A stretch of DNA of 64,000 nucleotides from Rhizobium sp. L43 (GCF_002531725.1 NZ_NWSQ01000004.1:310001-374000), one strand, 5' to 3'. Shown: positions 1 through 8,789, numbered from the stretch's first letter. Numbers and translations are program-made. Notes: generated from the sequence alone by a model not told the origin.

Positions 1-228
1 TTCCTGTTCATCTGGACCTGGAACGAGTTTCTCATTCCGTTCATTCTGGTCAATGACGACGCCTATCGGACGCTGCCCCTCGGCATGCTGTTTTTCCAGG
101 GACGCTACACCGTCAACACGCCGGTCCTGACCGCCGGCGCGGTGATCGTCATTGCCCCGCTCATCCTGACCTATCTGGTTTTCCAGCGGCGGTTTATTGC
201 CGGCTTGACTGCAGGCGCGACGAAGTAG
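1..228 (+). CDS. Carbohydrate ABC transporter permease, C-terminal fragment (MalG type)
   Basis: Only the last 75 residues lie in the window; the frame is open from base 1 and ends at TAG 226-228. The fragment holds a Trp-Asn-Glu-Phe segment, a Leu-Pro-Leu-Gly turn and a last hydrophobic helix followed by Phe-Gln-Arg-Arg-Phe. This is the usual C terminus of MalG/SN-glycerol-phosphate type inner-membrane permeases, which pair with a second permease, an ATPase and a periplasmic sugar-binding protein. The substrate cannot be inferred from this piece. It is followed directly by tandem repeats and a gene on the opposite strand. Confidence 0.8.
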   Translation, partial: FLFIWTWNEFLIPFILVNDDAYRTLPLGMLFFQGRYTVNTPVLTAGAVIVIAPLILTYLVFQRRFIAGLTAGATK

Positions 229-242
229 ACAGGCCGCGTGGA

Positions 243-383
243 GCTATGGCCTGCGGCCACGCTTGTGGCGCACTTCAAGCGCCGCAGGCGCTATGGCCTC
301 CGGCCTCGCTTGTGACGCACTTCAAGCGCCGCAGGCGCTATGGCCTCCGGCCTCGCTTGTGACGCACTTCCAGCGCCGCGCAG
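243..383. repeat. Three tandem copies of a 47-bp repeat
   Basis: Copies start at 243, 290 and 337, an exact 47-bp period. Copy 2 is the cleanest. Copy 1 carries a few substitutions and copy 3 diverges at its 3' end. Each unit contains GC-rich inverted segments (GCCGCAGGC and its near complement). The third copy overlaps the 3' end of the minus-strand polymerase gene, so the last dozen codons and stop of that protein are written in repeat sequence. Confidence 0.85.
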
Positions 384-1570
384 CCCCACACCGTGCCGAG
401 CAGCAGATAGACGTGGCGCCAGTGGTCGATATCGATGACGTTGCCGATCGCCGCATGGCCGAGGACCGAGATCCAGGCGATCATCAGGAAGGGCTGCCAC
501 GGCCGGTCGAGCAGCAGGTATCGGAAGCCGAGCGCCAGCGTCCAGACAAGCATGCCGACATAGCTGACGAAGCCGAGCCAGCCATAGGTGGTGAGCGATT
601 TCAGCCAGATATTGTGTTCGTCCTCGGGAAACATCGTGCCGAACACCAGCGGCCCGATGCCGAGCGGGCGCTCCATCATCATGGTGAAGCCGATCCGGTG
701 GCGCTCGAAGCGGCCGAGATGCTCGCCGTCATATTGCTGCACCAGCTGGGCCCGCGCCGAAAACAGTTCGGCGACCTTGGGGATCTGCAGCGCCACCAGC
801 AGCGAGGCGACCAGCATGATGATCGCCGCCAGCGACAGCACCAGCACCCGTAGGCGAAAGGCGCCGCTGCGCTCCTTCAGCAGCATGATGAAAATCAAGA
901 GCCCGACGCCGAGCGCAAACAGCCCCCAGGCGGCGCGGGAAAAGGAGAGGAAGATGCCGAGCGCCAGCACGAGCAGGGCGGCAGCCTTCAGCGGCGATTT
1001 CTTCAGGTCGCCGACCAGGATGCCGTGGACGAGATAGAGCGATGGCGGCACCAGGAAGGGGCCGAAGACGTTCGGGTCCTGGAAGGCGCCCTTGGCGCGG
1101 TCATAGAGCGTAAATATTTCCGCGCCGGGAAAGGCGTGGAAATAACCGAATATGCCGAGCGCCGATGTGGCGACGGCAGCGAAAACCCAGGCGTTGAAGA
1201 TCAGCGGCAGCCGCTTGTGGCTGTCCTCGATGATCGCCGCGTAGAACACCGCCGTCAGCGCCAGGAAGGTCGAAACCGCAATATACATCGGCCCCGTCGC
1301 CAGATCCTTCATCTGCGTCAGCGACAGCATGCCGCCGATATTGAAGGTCAGCAGCAGGGCGAGCAGCGGCGCCACGCCGCGGGAAATTTTGAGGCCGAGG
1401 ATGAACCAGAGGCCGATCAGCCCCGCCATCCAGAGTTCGTAGGGCGCCGGCTCGTCGATCACGAAACCGGAGAGGAAGACGCCGAAGGCGACGAAGGCCG
1501 AGCCGATCAGGCGCAGCGTCATCCGCTGCGGTTGGGCGACACGGGGATATGTCGCCTCGATCGCGCTCAA
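338..1570 (-). CDS. O-antigen ligase / Wzy-type polysaccharide polymerase
   Basis: A 410-residue inner-membrane protein with about ten hydrophobic segments and a long periplasmic stretch near residues 270-330. It is the size and shape of O-antigen ligase/Wzy/ExoQ-like polymerases, which join lipid-linked repeat units at the outer face of the inner membrane. The start overlaps the stop of the upstream sugar-phosphate transferase gene by 4 bases, so the two are translationally coupled. The C-terminal residues after Gly-Cys-Ala are encoded by the adjacent 47-bp tandem repeat, so the native C terminus has probably been replaced or extended. Polymerase versus ligase cannot be decided from sequence alone. 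Confidence 0.8.
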   Translation of the reverse strand: MSAIEATYPRVAQPQRMTLRLIGSAFVAFGVFLSGFVIDEPAPYELWMAGLIGLWFILGLKISRGVAPLLALLLTFNIGGMLSLTQMKDLATGPMYIAVSTFLALTAVFYAAIIEDSHKRLPLIFNAWVFAAVATSALGIFGYFHAFPGAEIFTLYDRAKGAFQDPNVFGPFLVPPSLYLVHGILVGDLKKSPLKAAALLVLALGIFLSFSRAAWGLFALGVGLLIFIMLLKERSGAFRLRVLVLSLAAIIMLVASLLVALQIPKVAELFSARAQLVQQYDGEHLGRFERHRIGFTMMMERPLGIGPLVFGTMFPEDEHNIWLKSLTTYGWLGFVSYVGMLVWTLALGFRYLLLDRPWQPFLMIAWISVLGHAAIGNVIDIDHWRHVYLLLGTVWGCAALEVRHKRGRRP

Positions 1571-3156
1571 TAGGCGTTTTCCGTGTTGAGCAGCCGGATC
1601 GGGGTCAGGAACAGGATCTTGAGATCGAACCAGAGTGACCAGTTTTCGATGTAGTAAAGGTCGTAGGCCGTGCGGAACTTGATCTTCTCGTCATTGTCGA
1701 CCTCGCCGCGCCAGCCGTTGATTTGCGCCCAGCCCGTGACACCGGGCTTGACGCGGTGGCGGGCGAAATAGCCCTCGACGACATCGCCGAAGGCGCGATC
1801 GCGGGCCTGGGCGAGAACGGCATGCGGGCGTGGGCCGACCAACGAAAGTTCGCCCCTCAGCACGTTGAAAAGCTGCGGCAATTCGTCGATCGAGGTCTTG
1901 CGGATGAAGCGGCCGACGCGGGTGACGCGCGGATCGCCCTTGGTCACCGCGGCTTTGCCGGTGGGATCGGCCATGTTGGTGTACATCGAGCGGAATTTAA
2001 AGACGTTGATGACTTCGTTGTTGAAGCCGTGGCGCTTCTGCATGAAGAAAACAGGGCCTTCGGAGGTCGCCTTGATGGCGATCGCCGTCGCGACCATCAG
2101 CGGCCAGAGCAGTATAAGTGCGACCAGCGCGAAGAAGATGTCGAAGCCGCGCTTGGCGACGGAATCCCAGTCGCGGATCGGCTTCTTGAAAATGTCGAGC
2201 ATCGGCACCGAGCCGACATGCGAATAGGCCCGCGGCCGGAAGCGCAGCCGGTTGGCATGCGCGGCAAGGCGGATATCGACCGGCAGAACCCAGAGTTTCT
2301 TCAAAAGGTCGTAAATGCGCGCCTCGGCCGACAGCGGCAGAGCGATGATCAGCATGTCGATGCGCGTCAGCCGCACGAATTCAACGAGCTCGGCCACGGT
2401 GCCGAGCTTCGGATAACCGGCGACCATGATCGGCGAGCGCTTTTCGCCGCGATCGTCGAAGATGCCGCAGATGCGGATGTCGTTGTCATCCTGCTGCTCG
2501 AGGATGCGGATCAGTTCCTTGGCCGGCTCGCCGCCGCCGACGATGACGGCGCGTCGCTCCATGATGCCATTGCGTGCCCAGTTGCGGATGCCGTAGGCGA
2601 CGAGGAAGCGTTCGGCCGCAAGGAAGAGTGCGCCCGCGACGAACCAGGGGATATAGGCATCGACCATTGCCCAGGTGGTGCCTCGAACCAGAGCGAACAG
2701 GCCGACGGTCAGGACAAGCGCGATCGTCCACGACGTCAGAATGCGCGGCATCAGCCGCAGCTTGGCCCGAAGCGCGGGAATGGTGTAGGTATCGGCAAGC
2801 TGCAGGCCGATGACGGTCAAGGCCGAAGCGATCGCCGCCATGCCGGTCCGCACCAGCGAGGAATCGTTGCCGTCGCCGGGCCAGAAAAAGTGGACGATCA
2901 GGGCGATCGCGAAGAGCGCGAGGAATTCCAGCAGCCGCAATTGCCCGATGATGATGACAGGCGAATTGGTTCCATCGCGGAACTGTTCGGCGATCTGGCG
3001 GGCATAGGGGTTGATTTCGGTCGGGTCGGAAGGCTTTTTCTGACCCGCGTCGCCGCGCGCCTCGATGTCGGAGACCTGCTTGCGCAGGGCTTCCACGTCG
3101 AATTGATCGCCTTTTTCCAGCTTGTTCATGGGGGGCTTTTCGCTCGTTGACACCAA
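1567..3156 (-). CDS. Undecaprenyl-phosphate hexose-1-phosphate transferase (WbaP/HfsE type)
   Basis: Initiating enzyme of a surface polysaccharide, moving a sugar phosphate from a UDP-sugar onto undecaprenyl phosphate in the inner membrane. Of 529 residues, 70-190 hold membrane helices, 205-300 a Rossmann-like CoA-binding-type domain (Val-Ile-Val-Gly-Gly-Gly near 205), and 330-525 the bacterial sugar transferase domain. The hallmark motifs are present: KRGFD at 336-340, KFRSM at 387-391, the SIDELPQLFNVL segment at 422-433 and SLVGPRP at 438-444. The length fits the family. A second in-frame ATG ten codons downstream is an equally plausible start. It is second-last in a four-gene minus-strand operon. 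Confidence 0.92.
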   Translation of the reverse strand: MVSTSEKPPMNKLEKGDQFDVEALRKQVSDIEARGDAGQKKPSDPTEINPYARQIAEQFRDGTNSPVIIIGQLRLLEFLALFAIALIVHFFWPGDGNDSSLVRTGMAAIASALTVIGLQLADTYTIPALRAKLRLMPRILTSWTIALVLTVGLFALVRGTTWAMVDAYIPWFVAGALFLAAERFLVAYGIRNWARNGIMERRAVIVGGGEPAKELIRILEQQDDNDIRICGIFDDRGEKRSPIMVAGYPKLGTVAELVEFVRLTRIDMLIIALPLSAEARIYDLLKKLWVLPVDIRLAAHANRLRFRPRAYSHVGSVPMLDIFKKPIRDWDSVAKRGFDIFFALVALILLWPLMVATAIAIKATSEGPVFFMQKRHGFNNEVINVFKFRSMYTNMADPTGKAAVTKGDPRVTRVGRFIRKTSIDELPQLFNVLRGELSLVGPRPHAVLAQARDRAFGDVVEGYFARHRVKPGVTGWAQINGWRGEVDNDEKIKFRTAYDLYYIENWSLWFDLKILFLTPIRLLNTENAY

Positions 3157-3185
3157 GCGATTACCAGAAAGCCCCTAAGAAACAT

Positions 3186-4355
3186 TTACGAGGCGGCGGG
3201 CATTGTCTGGCCGGCGGCGGGATCGACGAGCTCATGGTACAATTTCAGGACATCGCGTGCCATGACGGCGGAGGAGAATACCGCCTTCACCGCCTCGGGC
3301 TTCGGCATCGTCTTGGCGTGCCAGCCGGGCGTGCTCAGCGTTTCCGCCATGACGCGGGCGAGATCGTCGGAATTGCCGGCCTCGACAAGTGCAGCACTGT
3401 CTGCGCCGAGCACCTCGGGAATGCCGCCGACACGGCTGGCGATGATCGTCTTGCCGGCGCCGAGCCCCTCGAGCACGATATAGGGCATGGCTTCGGCGCG
3501 CGAGGGAACGACGAGGTTCTGCGCCATGGAGAAAGCTTCGTGAACGCGCATCGCCGGCAGCATGCCGATGCGTTTGCCGAGGCCGCGTTCGACCATCATC
3601 TCGCGGTAGCGGTCGCGATCCGGCCCGTCGCCGATCATCAGCGCCGACAGTGGCCTGCCGAGCAGCCGTTCGGTCTTGGCGAAGGCATCGACAAACAGAT
3701 CGGGACCCTTGAGGTCCCGGAGCATTCCCACATAGATGAAATGCACGGCATCCGAGCGGGTGGGGATCGGCTCGAAATCGCGCTCGCCGATGCCGTTATA
3801 GATCAGTCTCGTTTTCGTCCGCGGCTTGCCCACCTTGCGCGTATAGGTGTCGCGCTCATATTCGCAGATGAAAACAAGCGCATCGGTGAAATATTCCTGC
3901 AGGCGCTCCATCCTGAGGACGAACTGTCCGCCAAACGAGGAGCGCGAATAATGCAGGCTTCCGCCGTGCGCGGTATAGAGGCGGGCTACGCGATACCTGT
4001 TCACCCGCAACGCTGAGCCGGCAAGTCGCGCGAGCACGCCGCCCTTGGCGCCGTGTCCGTGCAGCACATCCGGCCGCAAACTTTTGATTTTCTTATATGT
4101 ATCCCACATCGTCGCAATGTCGGACGGGCTGATCGAACGCCGGATCGGCACACGTGTCAGGCCGAGCGACAGATAGGGTCTTATATCGTCGAACAGGCTG
4201 TCCTCGTACTCGCCGCCGGTCGAGCTGTCGCAGAGGATGCCGATGTCATGACCGGCCTTGCTGTGTTCCTCGACGAGATCGCGGACATGGCGGAAAATTC
4301 CGCCGACCGGCGATCTGAAGCAATGGAGGATGCGGAGCGGTTGCTGTTCTGGCAT
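3186..4355 (-). CDS. Glycosyltransferase family 4
   Basis: A 389-residue GT-B-fold retaining glycosyltransferase. The N-terminal half shows the acceptor-side pattern with a glycine loop (residues 17-20). The C-terminal half has the nucleotide-sugar site, with an E-x7-E motif at Glu288 and Glu296 inside SRAEAMPYIVLEGLGAG. It presumably adds a sugar to the lipid-linked repeat unit on the cytoplasmic face. The start lies 3 bases after the stop of the OPX lipoprotein gene, so both belong to one operon running toward the sugar transferase and polymerase genes. Donor and acceptor are unknown. Confidence 0.9.
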   Translation of the reverse strand: MPEQQPLRILHCFRSPVGGIFRHVRDLVEEHSKAGHDIGILCDSSTGGEYEDSLFDDIRPYLSLGLTRVPIRRSISPSDIATMWDTYKKIKSLRPDVLHGHGAKGGVLARLAGSALRVNRYRVARLYTAHGGSLHYSRSSFGGQFVLRMERLQEYFTDALVFICEYERDTYTRKVGKPRTKTRLIYNGIGERDFEPIPTRSDAVHFIYVGMLRDLKGPDLFVDAFAKTERLLGRPLSALMIGDGPDRDRYREMMVERGLGKRIGMLPAMRVHEAFSMAQNLVVPSRAEAMPYIVLEGLGAGKTIIASRVGGIPEVLGADSAALVEAGNSDDLARVMAETLSTPGWHAKTMPKPEAVKAVFSSAVMARDVLKLYHELVDPAAGQTMPAAS

Positions 4356-4358
4356 CGC

Positions 4359-4934
4359 TCAGAAAAGCCGTTCGCGAACGTAGATCGTGTCGCCGGCGAT
4401 GATCGGCCCCGATATGTTGATGCGGCCGGTCAGCACCTGTCCGTTGATCTTGCGGGTGACGTCGACCATGCTCTGGTTGGCGCGGCTGGTAAAGCCGCCG
4501 GCGACCGCGATGGCATTCTGCACGGTCATGCCGGGGACATAGGCATACTGGCCGGGTTGGCCGACTTCACCCATGAGGAAGATCGAACGGTAGCGATCGA
4601 CGTCGATGGTGACGTCGGGATCGCGAAGGTAGCCCTGCTGCAGTTTCTGGGCGATCTGCCCCGAGAGTTGCTGCAGGGTCCGGCCACGGGCAGGGACCTG
4701 GCCGATGAGCGGGAAGGCGATATAGCCGGCCTGATCCACCGTATAGGTGTTGGTCAGGCTCTGCTGGTCGAAAACGGTAACGCGCAACCGATCGCCGCTG
4801 TCGAGCGTATAGGGCTGGATGGTTGCCTCGTTGAAGGCCTTCGGAGCAGGCTGATACGTCGTGCAGCCGCCCAATGCAGCCGTCATGGCTGCAAGGCTCA
4901 GGGCCAGAAGAATCTTGGGCTGGACGACAGACAT
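4359..4934 (-). CDS. Polysaccharide export outer-membrane lipoprotein (OPX/Wza family)
   Basis: A 191-residue lipoprotein. The signal peptide ends in a lipobox, Leu-Gly-Gly-Cys, with Cys24 the predicted lipidated residue. A Poly_export domain follows (residues about 38-120, with the characteristic LDSGDRLRV and DPDVTI-type segments), then a SLBB-like domain to the C terminus. It would form the outer-membrane exit channel paired with the Wzc-like protein encoded divergently at 5126. It is the first gene of the four-gene minus-strand operon. The 191-bp gap to 5126 must hold both promoters. Confidence 0.92.
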   Translation of the reverse strand: MSVVQPKILLALSLAAMTAALGGCTTYQPAPKAFNEATIQPYTLDSGDRLRVTVFDQQSLTNTYTVDQAGYIAFPLIGQVPARGRTLQQLSGQIAQKLQQGYLRDPDVTIDVDRYRSIFLMGEVGQPGQYAYVPGMTVQNAIAVAGGFTSRANQSMVDVTRKINGQVLTGRINISGPIIAGDTIYVRERLF

Positions 4935-5125
4935 CCGCTTGTGCTCACAGAAAATGAACTCGGTAGAGCCGTTATCGATCCGTTAGGGTTAATGCCCGGT
5001 AAAGGCCGCTTGCAATTTCCCGCGTTCCTTCACCGACTGTTGCTCGTTACTCGGCAGGATCGCCATTAACCGTTGAGTTACCATGGTCGTTTACGCTTGC
5101 GGCACCTTTGTTGTGGAGTAAGAGC
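4935..5125. promoter_or_regulatory. Divergent promoter region of the polysaccharide locus
   Basis: This 191-bp gap separates the OPX gene (leftward) and the Wzc-like gene (rightward) and so must contain both promoters. It is more AT-rich than its neighbours. It holds an inverted pair of GGTTAATG (about 4987-4994) and CATTAACC (about 5066-5073), and further GTTA/TTAA words. These could be operator half-sites, but I could not assign a regulator or place a convincing -35/-10 pair. Confidence 0.45.
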
Positions 5126-7294
5126 ATGTCCGGCGTAGCGCGTGATCAGGATGTGGACATCGACCTCGGCCAGTTGGTCCGCGCCGTCTGGGCGCGTCGG
5201 CTCAGGATTTTGGCGATTACCCTCGTGGGCGCGGGCGTCGCCTTTGCCGGCGCCAAGATCATGTCGCCGCAATATCGCAGCGAAACACGCATTCTCATCG
5301 AACCCCGCGCGCCGGCCTTCGCCAGCACCCAGCAGGTCAATGACGCCGGCGCCGGTCCGCTGATGGATGAACTGAACATCGCCAGCCAGGTGCAGCTTCT
5401 GCAATCGGCCGATCTCCTGAAGAGGGTCATCAACGACCTGAAGCTTTATAACCTGCCGGAATTCGACGACGCCGCCAACGGCTCGGCGATGAGCAGCATC
5501 CTGGTGAAGCTGCACCTGAAGAAGAACCCGCTGGAGAACCCGCCGGAAGAGCGGGTGATCGACGCCTTCGTCGAACGCCTGCAGGTCTACCAGGTGCCGG
5601 GTTCGCGCGTCATCGGCATCAGTTTCACCTCGAAGGACCCGAAGCTCGCCGCCGCCATTCCGAACGCCATGGCGAATGTCTATCTTTCGACCCAGAGCGG
5701 CGCCAAGCTCGATTCCAATTCCGAAGCGACGCGTTGGCTGGAGCCGGAGATCGAGGGCCTGCGTCGCAAGGTCAGCGAGGCCGAGAAGAAGGTCGCCGAA
5801 TACCGCACCTCGCACGGGCTGCTGCAGACGAACGGCACGACCACCTTTCCGGCCCAGCAGCTGAACGATATCTCCGCCGAGTTGACCCGCGTGCGCGGCG
5901 ACAAGGCCAATGCCGAGGCGAGGGCGCAGGCTGTGCGCAATGCGCTGTCTTCAGGCGAGGCCTCCGACACGCTGCCAGACATCATGTCCTCCCAGGCGAT
6001 CCAGCGGCTGAAGGCGACGGAATCCGGCCTGCAGTCGCAAATATCAGATCTGCAGACCAGCCTTCTCAACAGTCATCCCAGGCTGAAAAGCCTGCGCGCC
6101 CAGCTTTCCGATATCCGGAGCCAGATCCGCCAGGAGACGCAGAAGATCCTGGCGAGCATCGAAAACGAGTCCAAGGTCGCCGATCTCCGCGCAAGCGAGC
6201 TAGAGCGCCAGTCGGACACGGTGCAGGCCAACAGCGCCCGCGCCGGTGAAGACGAGGTCGGTCTCAATGCGCTGGAGCGCGAGGCCACCGCCCAGCGCCA
6301 GCTGCTCGAAACCTATCTGGTGCGCTACCGCGAGGCCGCTTCCCGCGCCGACAGCAATTCGAGCCCGGCGGATGCCCGGATCGTTTCCAAGGCTGTCGAG
6401 CCGGTCGATCCCTATTTCCCGAAGGTAGTGCCGATCGTCGTCGTCGCTGCCGTCGCGACGCTGATCATGAGCGCCATCATCACCATGCTGGCCGAACTTT
6501 TCAGCGGTCGGGCGCTCCGCCCCGTGGATGCATCCGCTGAGGCAATCGAGGCGGAAGCAGCCGTCGAGGAGAAGCATGTGCCGCAGGCCGCGCCGATCGC
6601 CGCTGCCGCCAGAAAGCCTGTCCAGCCGAGCATGCTCGCCGTTGTCGCGGCGGAAGAGGAGGCGATCGAGGACGTGAAGGCGGCCGAGGAGGCGCCGGAG
6701 GACGACAACGAGTTTTCCGTCGCCTCCGTCGCAGACTATCTCAGCGGCAGCCGCGCGCCGCTGGCTATCGCAATCTCTCCGACCGGTGACAATGGCTCGG
6801 CGGCGACGGTCTTGCTGACCCGCATGCTCGCCGATGCCGGCCGCCGCGTCATCCTGATCGATATGACCGGCTCCGGCTACCCCACGGAACTGATGGCCGA
6901 GGACCAGGCCGCTCTTGGCGTCACCGATCTGCTGTGCGGCGAGGCCGCCTTCGGCGACACGATCCACAGCGACCGCTTTTCCGATGCTCACCTCATTCCC
7001 CAAGGCCGGAGCGACGTGCGCCGCGCCATGCGCGGCGTCGACCGGCTGTCGCTGCTGCTCGATGCGCTCGCCGCCGCCTATGATCTCGTGGTGGTCGAAT
7101 GTGGTTCGGCCGATGTCGCCGGCGTCTCGCGGCTGACGCGCAGCCGCGACGTCGAGATCATCCTGTCGCTGCCCGAGGTCGAAGAGAGCATCTTCGTTGC
7201 CCTGATGACGGAATTCCAGGCTGCGGGCTACGAGCGCGTCGTGCTGATGTCGGGCGGTGACGGGGCCGAGCAGGAGTTCGGCCGGGCGGCGTGA
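5126..7294 (+). CDS. Wzc/GumC-like polysaccharide co-polymerase with degenerate ATPase domain
   Basis: A 722-residue inner-membrane protein controlling polymer length and export. It has TM1 at residues 27-45, a Wzz domain, a long coiled coil (about 200-420), TM2 at about 434-455, then an acidic Ala/Glu linker and a cytoplasmic domain shaped like a BY-kinase/ParA fold. In that domain the Walker A site reads SPTGDNGSAAT (about 551-561) and lacks the P-loop lysine. The Walker A' position reads ILIDMTG, and there is no C-terminal tyrosine cluster. ATG 5126 is chosen because GGAG at 5115-5118 sits 7 bases upstream; the TTG at 5108 has no such site. Divergent from the OPX gene. Confidence 0.88.
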   Translation: MSGVARDQDVDIDLGQLVRAVWARRLRILAITLVGAGVAFAGAKIMSPQYRSETRILIEPRAPAFASTQQVNDAGAGPLMDELNIASQVQLLQSADLLKRVINDLKLYNLPEFDDAANGSAMSSILVKLHLKKNPLENPPEERVIDAFVERLQVYQVPGSRVIGISFTSKDPKLAAAIPNAMANVYLSTQSGAKLDSNSEATRWLEPEIEGLRRKVSEAEKKVAEYRTSHGLLQTNGTTTFPAQQLNDISAELTRVRGDKANAEARAQAVRNALSSGEASDTLPDIMSSQAIQRLKATESGLQSQISDLQTSLLNSHPRLKSLRAQLSDIRSQIRQETQKILASIENESKVADLRASELERQSDTVQANSARAGEDEVGLNALEREATAQRQLLETYLVRYREAASRADSNSSPADARIVSKAVEPVDPYFPKVVPIVVVAAVATLIMSAIITMLAELFSGRALRPVDASAEAIEAEAAVEEKHVPQAAPIAAAARKPVQPSMLAVVAAEEEAIEDVKAAEEAPEDDNEFSVASVADYLSGSRAPLAIAISPTGDNGSAATVLLTRMLADAGRRVILIDMTGSGYPTELMAEDQAALGVTDLLCGEAAFGDTIHSDRFSDAHLIPQGRSDVRRAMRGVDRLSLLLDALAAAYDLVVVECGSADVAGVSRLTRSRDVEIILSLPEVEESIFVALMTEFQAAGYERVVLMSGGDGAEQEFGRAA

Positions 7295-7319
7295 ACCGTC
7301 GGCCCATCCGCCTGAACGG

Positions 7320-8561
7320 TTAGCCGATCCGTGCCCGGATGCTCTGGGCGAATTTGTAGAGCTTCGGGCGCGCCTTGATATGCGCTTTGCCGCGGGTGAC
7401 GATCCGGTGGGCAGCGCCGGCGGCGACGCCGAACGGCGAGACCGGCAGCACCACGTCGTAATGCGCGGTCTCGACAGGCGCCCAGGAACGCTTGTAGGTC
7501 TGGTCGCCGAGGCCGAAATCGAACAGTGCGATACCCTTGCCATGCAGTCCCGAGATGGTCTGCCAATAGAGGAATTCGCCGGGGCTGGTATCCGGCACGA
7601 GTTCTTCGTCGATCGCGCCGAACTGGCAGATGATGTGGTCGCCCTTGCGCGAAATCCCTGAAATCGCCGCGATCCGCTCTTCCTGCCCGCCCTTGAGCCG
7701 CAGCACATGCATCTGCAGCCCGAAATACGGCCTGCCGTCATCCCGCTTGTCGATGAGGCCGTGCAGGAAGGTCCGCGTTTCCTGGTCGGCGAAGACGTCA
7801 GGCAGGCCGAGGCTGGCGAAGCGGACGCTCTTCAGGCGGAAGAACAAATCGAGCAGACGGTGCTGTTCCTCCGATGTCTCGGGGATAGCGTATTCGAAGC
7901 CGCCGGCCGCCTCGAGACGTTTCGACTGAACGCGGAATTTCTTGCGCCGGTTCTTGGCGTTGATCTGCTTCAGCGTCTCCTCGAAAGTGGAGAGGAACGG
8001 CAGCTGGTAGGCATGATTCTGGTTCCGCACCATCGGCAGCCCGGCAAGCGGGCTCTTCCGCCCACGCCATTCCAGCGGAATGTTCTGCAGCAGCAGCAGA
8101 TCGGCGCGACCCTTCAGCGCCTGCTGCAGCCGGCCGGCGAAGTCGTGAGGATCGATGGTCCCACCGGTTTCGGCAAAGCCTTCCGAGAACAGGCCGGTAT
8201 TGATGTTGCTGTGATCGGCGGCGATGAATTTTGCAACAATGAGCCCGCGGGATTTGACGATCTCGACCGGCAGAATGAACGCGGCCTGGCCGCCATAGGT
8301 GCCTTTGAGGATTGCAAGCGGCCGCTGAAAGGCGTTCACCCAGGCCGCGCACCAGTCGTAACTCTGATGCAGCGACTGGAGATTGTCGCGCTCCAGTGCC
8401 CGCCACTCCTCCTCCAGCGGCTGCATCGTGTCGAAGACTTCGATGTCGATTTCAGCCATGGCGAGTTTCATACTCAGCTGGCGCAGGCGCGAAATGACCA
8501 TATCGGCCGGCGCCGCGTCCTCGGACGGCTGTCGATGAACATCGAGCTTTTTCGTCTGCAC
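7320..8561 (-). CDS. GNAT-fold acyltransferase (CelD/BcsL, FemAB-like)
   Basis: A 413-residue cytoplasmic protein with two GNAT-like halves, resembling acetyltransferases associated with cellulose and holdfast polysaccharides. A typical FRLKxxRF-like segment (FFRLKSVRFASLG) lies near residue 240, and the C-terminal half ends in a DFGLGDQTYKRSW-like stretch typical of the family. It probably acylates a polysaccharide precursor. The GTG start at 8561 is supported by GGAGAA about 7 bases upstream; several internal ATGs are possible. It is convergent with the Wzc-like gene, 25 bases away. The target sugar is unknown. Confidence 0.82.
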   Translation of the reverse strand: MQTKKLDVHRQPSEDAAPADMVISRLRQLSMKLAMAEIDIEVFDTMQPLEEEWRALERDNLQSLHQSYDWCAAWVNAFQRPLAILKGTYGGQAAFILPVEIVKSRGLIVAKFIAADHSNINTGLFSEGFAETGGTIDPHDFAGRLQQALKGRADLLLLQNIPLEWRGRKSPLAGLPMVRNQNHAYQLPFLSTFEETLKQINAKNRRKKFRVQSKRLEAAGGFEYAIPETSEEQHRLLDLFFRLKSVRFASLGLPDVFADQETRTFLHGLIDKRDDGRPYFGLQMHVLRLKGGQEERIAAISGISRKGDHIICQFGAIDEELVPDTSPGEFLYWQTISGLHGKGIALFDFGLGDQTYKRSWAPVETAHYDVVLPVSPFGVAAGAAHRIVTRGKAHIKARPKLYKFAQSIRARIG

Positions 8562-8682
8562 GGGTTTTCTCCGGTCAAAAATGCTGAACGGGAAGGTAGG
8601 AATGCAGGACGTATATTTGGTTTACTCGCACGCGATGGGCGAGGTTTTCCGCCGATCACGGTTATTCGGCCGTTAATGGCCC

Positions 8683-8789
8683 TAAAGCATGTCGCGCAAA
8701 AGTGTGCAGCGGTTTTGCGACAACGACATGCGTAAAAACAAAGACCTAAAGCGCGACAAGCGAATCTGAAAGATCGCGACGCGCTTTAG
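8683..8789. repeat. RIME-like rhizobial palindromic intergenic repeat
   Basis: About 107 bp of nested inverted repeats. GCATGTCG (8687-8694) pairs with CGACATGC (8734-8741), enclosing CGCAAAA/TTTTGCG. A second hairpin pairs TAAAGCGCG (from 8747) with CGCGCTTTA (ending 8788). I recognise this pattern as the widely dispersed Rhizobium-specific intergenic mosaic element (RIME1 type). The stop codon of the downstream DUF2842 gene lies in its last bases. It carries no gene. Confidence 0.75.
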
